NCBI GenBank assembly: GCA_022009675.1 | Contig: CP091718.1 | Span: 1,698,501 to 1,762,500, forward strand | Direction: 5' to 3' | From: Oscillospiraceae bacterium | GTDB taxonomy: Bacteria; Bacillota; Clostridia; Oscillospirales; CAG-272 | Length of the DNA stretch: 64,000 nt | Shown: positions 10,431 to 17,703 of the stretch, in pieces | Layout: the number at the start of each line of letters is the position of its first letter | Numbering within the stretch: the stretch's first letter is position 1 | Notes under the pieces: generated by a model | Seen by the model: only the letters and a program-made list of their open reading frames with translations | Databases searched by the model: none | What the model was told of the DNA's origin: nothing | Translations under genes and position numbers: made by a program

Positions 10431-11923
10431 CAGGAGAAAAACAACGCAGGGCAGGGCAGGGAAATCCGCCGGGACGGGCGCGGTATATACCGTTTCGATC
10501 ACGGATTTGAGCAACCTCGGCTACGGCGTCGGGCGGTTGCCCGCGGACGGGAATGCCCCCGGAGCATCGGACGCCGGCAGCGGGGCTGCCGGCAAGGTGA
10601 TCTTTGTCCGGGGCGCTGTCACAGGCGATACGGTGGAGACAGCCGTCATCAAGGAGACTGCGGGGTATCTGGTCGGGCGGCTGGTGCGCGTGGTAACGCC
10701 GTCGCCCCTGCGTGAGCCGGCGCAGTTCTGTACCGCGCCGGAGGCGTGCGGCGGCTGTGTGTTCCGGCATCTGACCTACACCGCCGAGCTGGAATCCAAG
10801 CATCGGCGGGTGCAGAGCGCCTTCCGGCAGGCGGGGCTGGCAGATGTCCGTGTCCTGCCGCCGCTTTCGACAGGCAGGACGGCGGGCTATCGCAACAAGG
10901 GGATGTACCCGGTGCAGGCAGGCAGAAACGGGATGCAGGCGGGCTTTTATGCCGCGAAGTCGCACAGGCTGATTCCGTGCGCCGATTGCGCGCTCCAACC
11001 GCCGGCATTTGCCGGTGTGGTCGGGACGGTGTGCCGCTTCTGTGACCGCGAGCACATTCCCGCATATGACGAAACAACCGGTGCGGGGATTTTGCGGCAT
11101 ATCTACCTGCGCACTACGGCGGCAGGAGAGATCATGGTCTGCCTGGTCATCAACGCCGACGGTCTGCCGGGCGGGCGCGCAGCAGAGGCACGACTGGTGG
11201 ACTGCCTGCTGGCGGAACAGCCGCGCACGGTCAGTGTCCTGCTCAACATCAACCGCAAGAATACCAACGTGGTGCTGGGTGAGCAATACAGGAAGCTGTA
11301 CGGATCCGGCTGGATCGAGGACACGCTGTGCGGACTGCGCTTCCGGCTGTCGGCGGGTTCATTCTATCAGGTCAACCGCGAGGGCGCAGAGCTGCTGTAT
11401 GAAACGGCTGCGCGCATGGCGGAGGTTCGCGGAGGCGAGAGCCTGTGGGACCTCTACTGCGGCGCGGGAACCATCGGACTGTCCATGCTATCCCCCGGAC
11501 GCAACGCACGCCCCGCACAGGTGACGGGCGTGGAGATTGTTCCGGAGGCGGTGGCGTGCGCGGAGCAGAACGCCCGCCTGAATGCGGAGGCAGGGGCGGA
11601 TTCCGCCTGATGCGGCGCACTTTTTTTCTGCGCCGACGCAGGGGATGCCGCCGCGCTGTTTGCCGCTGCCGACACGGGGGCGGCGCCCGCACCGGATATC
11701 GTAATCATAGACCCGCCGCGCAAGGGCACCACGCCGGAACTGATCCGGGAACTTGCCCGCCGGGGCATCCCCCCGCGTTGTTTACGTTTCCTGCGATCCC
11801 GAAACGCTGGCGCGCGACTGCGCTCTCTTTCGCGCGAGCGGGTATGCTGTCGGCGAGGTGCAACCGGTCGATATGTTCCCGCGGACGGGGCATGTGGAGA
11901 CGGTATGCTTGTTATCAAAATAG
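10423..11923 (+). CDS. rlmD: 23S rRNA (uracil-5)-methyltransferase, RlmD/RumA family (3' frameshifts)
   Basis: About 500 residues when joined. It should methylate C5 of a uridine in 23S rRNA using S-adenosylmethionine. Visible parts: TRAM-like N-terminal beta domain, an iron-sulfur cysteine group (FCTAPEACGGC and a later CADC), the SAM site LWDLYCGAGTIGLS, the DPPRKG motif and the catalytic cysteine in VSCDPETLARD. The reading frame stops at 11610; the remaining motifs continue in the other plus frames to TAG at 11921-11923, so there are at least two indels (around 11600 and near 11770 in a C-run). It overlaps the phosphoesterase gene, suggesting cotranscription. Confidence 0.85.
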
Positions 11924-11926
11924 TAA

Positions 11927-11953
11927 AAATAAGCGCCAAACAGTGGCGTATTT
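11927..11953 (+). terminator. Weak hairpin after rlmD
   Basis: AAATA and CGCCA blocks pair with TGGCG and TATTT, with a 2-nt bulge; a TTTTT run follows 6 nt later. Plausible but imperfect. Confidence 0.35.
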
Positions 11954-12109
11954 CCATGCTTTTTAAGAAATGAGTGCCATCAGAGGAGCCTTGCGGAAAA
12001 CCCGGCTTTCTTGTATGGGAACATATGTAGAAGATTGCTTGTCACGGTGCTTCAGAAAAGGGATTAAGTGTTAAGCAGTAGATTACTTTGAGTGAGAGAG
12101 GTGAAATCG

Positions 12110-12535
12110 ATGATTTCAGAAGAGTTAAAAGCAATAGTTGATAATTATAAAAATCAAGGAAAAATGAATTTCCTTGATGAAACCACAGAAGAAAAGATTT
12201 CAGACTTTGAGAAAGAACATAGCGTTAAATTGCCTGCAAAATACAAAGAATGGTTGTTGTTCTCTGATGGCGGAGAGTTATTCTTGCCTGCAGGTATTCA
12301 ATTATATGGTGTTGAGCATAAGCCTGTAATTGATGTTAACGACAATGACAGACCTAGTAACGAATATATGGTAATTGGTGCACTATCATCAGGTGACCCT
12401 ATTCTCTGCGAAAAGGCTGGTGAGAAAATTGCCGTCTATAATCAAGAAGCTGGAAGGATCGAAGATGATGAAATCTATGATGACTTTATAGCATTCTTGA
12501 ATGACTTGTACGATTTGCTTGGCATAGGGGGGTGA
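12110..12535 (+). CDS. SUKH (SMI1/KNR4) family immunity-type protein
   Basis: A 141-residue acidic protein. The pattern TTEEKISDFEKEH, LPAKYKEWLLFSDGGELF and the closing IYDDFIAFLNDL helix is typical of the SMI1/KNR4 fold, whose bacterial members usually neutralise secreted nuclease toxins. I chose the ATG at 12110 because GAGAGGTG lies just upstream. It is followed after 4 nt by an HNH-like nuclease gene, the standard toxin partner of SUKH proteins. Base composition is strikingly AT-rich against the GC-rich neighbours, so horizontal acquisition is likely. Frame intact. Confidence 0.82.
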   Translation: MISEELKAIVDNYKNQGKMNFLDETTEEKISDFEKEHSVKLPAKYKEWLLFSDGGELFLPAGIQLYGVEHKPVIDVNDNDRPSNEYMVIGALSSGDPILCEKAGEKIAVYNQEAGRIEDDEIYDDFIAFLNDLYDLLGIGG

Positions 12536-12539
12536 GTCT

Positions 12540-13034
12540 ATGTCAAGAAGAACAGCAGAATCCAACAAAGCGATACTTGCCGCTTGGAATAAGGAACAAG
12601 AGCTGGTTCAGGAAGGGAAAGGGACAAGAGAGTGGACTCCAGGACAGCAGCGGGATATTATTGAAAAAGGTAAGGCCTATGATGAAGATGGCGTTGCTTT
12701 TCAAGGTCAACATATGAAGAGTGCTGAGATGTATCCGGAGTATCAAGGTGACCCCGGAAACATTCAGTTTTTGACAAGAGCTGAGCATTTAGAAGCTCAT
12801 AATGGAAACTGGAAAAATCCAACAAACTGGTATTTCAATCCAGTGACTAAAGAAAAATTGGACTTTGGTGATAACCCATTTATTCCTTGTGAGATAATCG
12901 ATTTGCCTGAACCGGTAATGAGGCCAAGTGTCACGTCTGAAGCAATAGAAGAAAAAAAGCCAGACTCGATTAAAGAGGTGGACACTAAAAAGGACTCCGG
13001 GATTAAACCTGAATCAGATAAGGTAAAAAAGTAA
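12540..13034 (+). CDS. HNH-like nuclease, polymorphic-toxin type
   Basis: 164 residues. The core has QGQHMKS (H58), GNIQFLTRAEH (N74, H83) and H87, a His-Asn-His arrangement as in HNH/endonuclease VII toxin domains; the usual first GHH reads GQH here. Residues about 115-164 are a Lys/Glu/Ser-rich tail without obvious fold. A GGGGGGTG ribosome site overlaps the stop of the SUKH gene, so the two are coupled, with the protective gene first. No secretion leader is visible, so this may be an orphan toxin module detached from a larger secreted protein, or a self-standing nuclease. AT-rich like its partner. Confidence 0.7.
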   Translation: MSRRTAESNKAILAAWNKEQELVQEGKGTREWTPGQQRDIIEKGKAYDEDGVAFQGQHMKSAEMYPEYQGDPGNIQFLTRAEHLEAHNGNWKNPTNWYFNPVTKEKLDFGDNPFIPCEIIDLPEPVMRPSVTSEAIEEKKPDSIKEVDTKKDSGIKPESDKVKK

Positions 13035-13072
13035 ACACGACGAATACTGTAAAAACCTGATATAAAACCGGC

Positions 13073-13424
13073 TGGAGGTTTTTGGAATACGGTAAAAAAA
13101 GCTTTTTAAAGCTGTAGCAGATTTTTTTCTAATCGTCATCCAGTACTAACTGGAATTGCTAAAGCAGTTGGCGCGGCAGGAATAGCGGCTGCAACAGATG
13201 CAGTAATTAATGGCGGACGTTCAGGTTCTGGAAATGGTGGCTCTTTTTCATATAGCAATGATGATGTTCTGGTTGATAATCCATGCACGGACATTTCTAT
13301 TGAGCGTTCTTCTCCTGAAGAGCATATGGTTAAAGGACATGGGCAGCGTTACCACTATAAAGATGGTAGTGTAAGATGGAAGGAAAAAGACCCGTATCCA
13401 CGTGGCGGTAATAAAGACGAATAA
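13073..13424 (+). pseudogene. Broken reading frame in the toxin island
   Basis: A frame running to TAA at 13422-13424 encodes a Gly/Ala-rich hydrophobic stretch (GIAKAVGAAGIAAATDAVIN), a Ser/Gly linker and a charged end (GQRYHYKDGSVRWKEKDPY). Its 5' part is split across frames at an A7 run (13094-13100) and a T7 run (13122-13128); a GGAGG at 13073 could be its ribosome site. Hydrophobic-linker-charged C-terminus is the shape of a polymorphic-toxin C-terminal end. I do not recognise the terminal domain. It could be a fragment of a larger toxin or a small gene broken by indels. Confidence 0.5.
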
Positions 13425-13433
13425 CAAAAGAAT

Positions 13434-13466
13434 AAACCCTCTCAACCTTCACGGCTGGGAGGGTTT
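13434..13466 (+). terminator. Terminator-like hairpin at the end of the toxin island
   Basis: AAACCCTC (13434-13441) pairs with GAGGGTTT (13459-13466), 10 nt after the last stop codon of the island. Confidence 0.6.
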
Positions 13467-13662
13467 CGTGCGTCTATGCCTATCTTTCCACGTCGACCTT
13501 ATGGCGACACCAATCAGGAGCAATCGAGCCATTTGGAGAAAGTATGTCTGCTATCCATGGGGAAACCCCTGATATTCCGCATCTATTGCGAAAACGGCAG
13601 AACATGACGGCAAGGAGCGCGTCGCGCGGTGCGCTCCTTGCCAAGCAGGCAATAAAAAAACA

Positions 13663-13700
13663 AATCCGAACCAATTTCGACCTGCGAAATAGTTCGGATT
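13663..13700 (-). terminator. Terminator of tRNA-Glu
   Basis: AATCCGAAC (13663-13671) pairs with 13692-13700, extended by an inner ATTTCG/CGAAAT stem; on the minus strand a T7 run follows (13654-13660). It begins 9 nt beyond the CCA end. Confidence 0.85.
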
Positions 13701-13708
13701 GTTTCGTT

Positions 13709-13783
13709 TGGTGACCCCAGCGGGAATCGAACCCATGCCTTCGCCGTGAGAGGGCGACGTCTTAGCCGCTTGACTATGGGGCC
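13709..13783 (-). tRNA. tRNA-Glu (CTC)
   Basis: Minus-strand cloverleaf. The acceptor stem pairs GGCCCCA (13783-13777) with TGGGGTC, the anticodon stem CGCC/GGCG encloses a CTCTCAC loop with anticodon CTC, and the T-arm carries GGTTCGAATCC. Discriminator A and an encoded CCA (13711-13709) follow. Own promoter at 13802-13830 and terminator at 13663-13700, so it is a single-gene unit. Confidence 0.95.
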
Positions 13784-13801
13784 TCACGTGACGACTTGCA
13801 C

Positions 13802-13830
13802 ATTATACCACGATCAGAGGCGTTTGTCAA
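13802..13830 (-). promoter_or_regulatory. SigA promoter of tRNA-Glu
   Basis: TTGACA (13825-13830), 17-nt spacer, TATAAT (13802-13807), extended -10 TGG, about 20 nt from the tRNA 5' end. Confidence 0.85.
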
Positions 13831-13961
13831 GAGGTTTCAGAAAAGTTTTTTCGCAAATTCTCAGGGTGAAAGCAAAAATCGCGGTCCGGGAGAACTCATT
13901 GGTCGGTTGCAGGAGTATGACGTTGCCGTCACTCCCTATTCCGTGCTGACAATGGCATCCT

Positions 13962-15762
13962 TCACTGCACATCACCTGCCTGAAAGGTAATTTCTCGCAT
14001 CCGATTGATAACCGACTTCAGTTCATACTTCCGCGGCAAATCAAGAAAACGTTCTGTCGTGGTAAAGAAGGACGAGAACACCGTGTCCAGACCTTCGGCT
14101 GCAATCGTATCATAGAGTGCATCGATAACGGCATCAAGCTGAACGCGACAATCGGTGGTGCGAAGCTCAATCCAGCGAAGCATATACCCGAGGGCATCCA
14201 GCTGTCGCTTGGACACAATATCATGAAGCCCCCGAATGTCAATCTTCTCATCGCCAATGAAGATAAAGCCCATATCGGATACCTCCAGCCGCTCACTTCC
14301 GCTCCCTTTGGGGTAGGAAGTAAAGTTCGTTGAATAGAGCGTGCGCGCCTGCGTCCACGAGGTCTTGGGAGGCAGATCGGGCGAAACACCGCATGCCTCG
14401 CATATTTCCCGCGAGCGCCCGGTCACATCATGGATGAGGTAGTCCTCCATCAAGTAGATGCGGTCAGCCACAGCCAGATACTCCCCGCTTCCGCCGATGA
14501 CCAATATGGTGGAAACTCCGCAGGATGCGAACAATTCGCCTACGCGGTCAGTAAACGGGGTAATGGGCTCCCGCTTTATCAGTTCCTTCATCATCCGATC
14601 ACGAATCATAAAGTTGGTAGCGCTTCGGTCCTCGTCGATGAGTAAGAGTTTCGCACCGCAGTCCACGGCTTCCATAATGTTCGCCGCCTGCGAGGTTGAG
14701 CCGGAGGCGTGATCGGTGGAAAAAAATCGCGGGTGTCTCCGCCCGGCAACCACTTGATGAACGGAGAGATGTTGACCGATTTGACGGATCTCCCGTCCTC
14801 CGCCGAAATGGTCATGGCTGAAGCGTCGGTGATGCACAGCTCGCGACCATCGCCAAGGCAATGGTCATAGATACCCGCGGATATGGCATCGAGCAGCGTG
14901 GATTTTCCGGAATAGCCGCCACCGGTGATGACGGTTACCCCGCGCCGGATCGCCATACCCCGCACACCGCAAACTTCAATCTCGTCATTTGGTGTCGAGC
15001 AAAACGGAATAGCACCCGTAAGAGGCAGATCGGTCGTCTTGGCACGCGGAAGAATGCTGCCATTGGCAATAAAAGCGCAGTAGTCACTCTTTGCGAGCCA
15101 CGCGCGGATGTCTGCTTGTTTGGTCGAAAGTGCGATGGTTTGATTGAACTTTACGATGTCGAACTGCGCGATAAACATATCCACAGCGGCGGGCAGGTCA
15201 CGGCAAAGCATTTGAATTGCTTTTTCTGAGTTTTTCCTTTGGGCAGTTGTACCTGCATCCGGATGCACAGACACATTTTCGGAGGACGGGAAACGTCATC
15301 GTCCGGCAAATATACCGTATTTCCGCTTCCGTTTATATAATCTTTTTGCGGGCGAATGGCAAAATACGCCGTGTTGCGTACAAGCACCTCTCCTCCCGGT
15401 TTATGGATATAATACTTTCCGTTTTCGTCATCGGGACGGGAGCGGTTATAAAGTCCGGTATTGAGCTCGTCGATATACGGAATAAAGGCGCGCAAGCAAT
15501 AATCCGCCGCGGCAGATGTAACCGTATCAAAGCCCAGCTTTTCAACGGGGATGCTCAATGTGAGCGTCGGTTTACTGTATGCCAATTTGTGAGTATAGGA
15601 GATTTCGCAGGATATGTCCTCATGCCAATATACAGGGTCATATTGAACTTCCGGATCCTGATCGGGATTGGGAAGCACAAGGATTGATTTACCGTCATAC
15701 ATTTCCTTGTATGTGGTCGTGTTGCTTTGCATGTTTAACAGATAGTGTTTCAGACGATTCAT
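13962..15762 (-). CDS. ATPase of the ABC class (PF09818-type P-loop protein); frameshifted
   Basis: About 600 residues in three frames. Walker A is TGGGYSGKST, an ABC-signature-like ASGSTSQAANI follows, then Walker B KLLLIDED. The order and spacing match the stand-alone predicted ATPases of the ABC class, not a transporter: no membrane helices are visible. Breaks lie near 15225 (A-run) and near 14730 (T7 run). I start at the ATG at 15762, with AAAGGG 8 nt upstream; a GTG nine bases earlier is possible. The biological role of this family is not known to me. The gene lies behind a leader with a small peptide gene, branched fold and terminator (15825-16169), suggesting attenuation. Confidence 0.75.
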
Positions 15763-15824
15763 AAGCCTCACCCTTTCGATTATTGAATTCGTAAATTAAA
15801 GTTTGTGGTTACTAAAAAAGCAAA

Positions 15825-15855
15825 AACCTGAAATGAATCAACTCCATTTCAGGTT
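15825..15855 (-). terminator. Intrinsic terminator/attenuator upstream of the ABC-class ATPase
   Basis: Perfect 11-bp stem: AACCTGAAATG (15825-15835) with CATTTCAGGTT (15845-15855). On the minus strand TTTTTGCTTTTTT follows. It lies 63 nt before the ATPase start and after the leader peptide, so it would stop leader transcription unless opened. Confidence 0.75.
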
Positions 15856-15866
15856 GCATGAATAAT

Positions 15867-15950
15867 CCGAGGCAAAATGACCTTTATTCATTTCAGTCAA
15901 CAAAAACAAGGCAGACCAAAATGAATAATTCTCATTTCAGCCCGCCTCGG
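15867..15950 (-). promoter_or_regulatory. Branched RNA fold in the leader, sharing arms with the terminator
   Basis: CCGAGGC (15867-15873) pairs with GCCTCGG (15944-15950) and encloses two small hairpins: AAATGA/TCATTT at 15875-15893 and AAAATGA/TCATTT at 15918-15937. TCATTTCAG in both repeats an arm of the terminator at 15825-15855, so alternative pairings are possible. The regulatory role is inference. Confidence 0.5.
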
Positions 15951-15971
15951 TATATCACATCGGCAACTATT

Positions 15972-16043
15972 TTACACCGCACCAAACGTAGGTGCCGCCT
16001 GCATAAACAGTATCCTGAAATAAAAAACTATTCTATTATGCAT
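15972..16043 (-). CDS. 23-codon leader-type peptide
   Basis: A short minus-strand frame: ATG at 16043-16041, TAA at 15974-15972. A perfect GGAGGT (16050-16055) lies 6 nt upstream of the ATG, among the best ribosome sites in the window. The peptide begins MHNRIVFYFR, then ILFMQAAPTFGAV: hydrophobic and aromatic. A consensus promoter lies about 100 nt upstream and a branched fold plus terminator follow before the ABC-class ATPase gene. It may be a regulatory leader peptide or a small membrane peptide. No homologue is known to me. Confidence 0.5.
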   Translation of the reverse strand: MHNRIVFYFRILFMQAAPTFGAV

Positions 16044-16140
16044 AACAACACCTCCAAACACAGTATTTGCGGTAATCATCAAATCGCTCCATCGTCACCA
16101 AATGTCCAACGATGCAACAGCATTTCGTAACCACGCTGAT

Positions 16141-16169
16141 ATCATACCACGTTTCCTCTCGTTTGTCAA
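16141..16169 (-). promoter_or_regulatory. SigA promoter of the leader/ABC-class ATPase unit
   Basis: TTGACA (16164-16169), 17-nt spacer, TATGAT (16141-16146), extended -10 TGG. Start near 16134; about 90 nt to the leader peptide and 370 nt to the ATPase start. Confidence 0.8.
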
Positions 16170-16280
16170 TATATTTCGGGAAATTTTGGCTTTGGCAGGG
16201 GGGCGCCTATGCGTGAGTACAGATGCGGATTATTCAGAGGATCCCTGTGCCAATGAAACTGCTTGAATTGAATATGCCAC

Positions 16281-16309
16281 TTGACTTTTGTACGCAGGTA
16301 TGATATAAT
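16281..16309 (+). promoter_or_regulatory. SigA promoter of the SH3 lipoprotein
   Basis: TTGACT (16281-16286), 17-nt spacer, TATAAT (16304-16309) with TGA before it. It leaves an unusually long leader of about 145 nt in which I recognise no known riboswitch. Confidence 0.75.
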
Positions 16310-16460
16310 TATTGAGCAAATTGAGCAGAAGTACGAAAGTAGCACCGTTCCTTTGGACGCAGGTGCCGGTCGACTGTCTCAGCGTACGCGGGGCAGGGAA
16401 GGTGCGGGCGGCTGGAAGGCTCGGTGTTTCCTGAATTTTTTCGTATAGGAGGAATATCCC

Positions 16461-17636
16461 GTGAAAATCAGAGCTGCTGTGTCCCTTGTGAGTGCCGTCG
16501 CAACCCTTGCGCTGGTCTTGTCCCTCATTGCCTGCGGAGAAACGAAAGGGGACGGGGAAACCGCTTCTGTCGTCTATCCGGATGTGCCCAATATTCCGAT
16601 TGCAACGAGTTCGGTAACCGAGGCCCCCGCGCCTTCAACCAATAAACCGGACAGCACGCAGACCACGCGTGATCCTGCTACTGAGCCTCCCACTTCCGCG
16701 GAAACCGCGACCGCAACGGAACCGGTCGATGTGCTTACGGAGCCGCAGAGGATGCTGATCGCCGCCGCCGTGCGGACAGCGAATACCGACGGCGCCCATG
16801 TGACCGTCGTTTGCGTCAATCGCCTGACCGATGGTGCGGGGCAGTCCACCGAAGTCAAAAACAGCGTGGAATGGCGCAGGGTAGGCGGAAACTGCACGCA
16901 GTCCGGAACCGGTGGCTATACGCTGCAGGGCAGCACGTTCTACCTGACCGATGCTGGCGTGAAGGTGCCCGCGTTGACCGCGCCGCAGGTCGCGTGGATA
17001 TATGAGAGCGTCATCGCGCCGGGACTTTTGCCGTTTGATCCTGTCACCGTTCAGACGCTGAACGCATCGGGCAAATCGGTCACGGTATCCGGCGTCCGGG
17101 ATCAGTAACGCGATGCGCTGTTGGAGTCCCTGCAAACGCTTGCGGACAATGTGACGCTGACTGAGGTCACGGGCGCCGCCGCACTGAATGCGAACGGCAG
17201 TCTTGCCGACTCCTCCTTCCGCGTTTCGATGACATATACCGTCGAAGGCGATACCTACCGGCAGGATGTGGAGATCATCTGCTCATACAGCTACGGTGAT
17301 ACCGAAGCCATCGGCGTTCCGACCGGCGCGGATACCTGCCGGGCTGTGTCCTTCCGCGACCTGTTTGATGTCGATGTGCCCGCTGAGACTGAGACCGGGA
17401 CTGCCACGGAAACCGCGCAGGAACCGCAGCAGACTGTTGTCCGGTACGTGACCGCGACCGCGCTCAATGTGCGTTCCTCGCCGGACTTCAGCTCCGCGAG
17501 CAACATCGTCGGATACCTCAAGAAGGGCGACCGTGTGGTCATTCTGGAAGACTACGGCAATTATGTTGTGATTGAGTATAACGGCAAGCGCTGCTACATC
17601 GGCACCCGCTACCTCAGCGAGACAAAGCCCGACTGA
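16461..17636 (+). CDS. Lipoprotein with C-terminal SH3-like domain, interrupted by an in-frame TAA
   Basis: GTG start with AGGAGG 8 nt upstream. The lipobox LSLIAC gives a lipid-anchored Cys near residue 25; a Thr/Pro/Glu-rich linker (about 35-95), an unrecognised extracellular domain and a bacterial SH3 domain (about residues 330-390: ALNVRSSPDFSS, GYLKKGDRVVILEDY, KRCYIGTRYL) follow. A TAA at 17106-17108 falls in the same frame between GVRDQ and RDALLESLQ, and the frame is open and coding-like on both sides. That is a substitution, not an indel: sequencing error, true nonsense mutation, or readthrough. The SH3 domain suggests peptidoglycan binding at the cell surface. Confidence 0.7.
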
Positions 17637-17649
17637 GCATCGGACGCCA

Positions 17650-17686
17650 GCCAAAAAAGGAACCCTGCGGGGGTTCCTTTTTTGGC
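17650..17686 (+). terminator. Bidirectional terminator
   Basis: Arms 17650-17664 and 17672-17686 are perfect reverse complements with A6 and T6 tracts inside the stem, placed between two converging genes. Confidence 0.85.
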
Positions 17687-17703
17687 TACATGGACTTTTT
17701 TCT

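Noticed and set aside
13480..13674. Minus-strand frame beyond the tRNA terminator
   Set aside because: Overlaps hairpins at 13611-13640 and 13663-13700 and lacks start signals.
16310..16460. Known riboswitch in the ~145-nt leader of the SH3 lipoprotein
   Set aside because: A GCACC/GGTGC hairpin is visible, but no conserved core of any riboswitch class I know.
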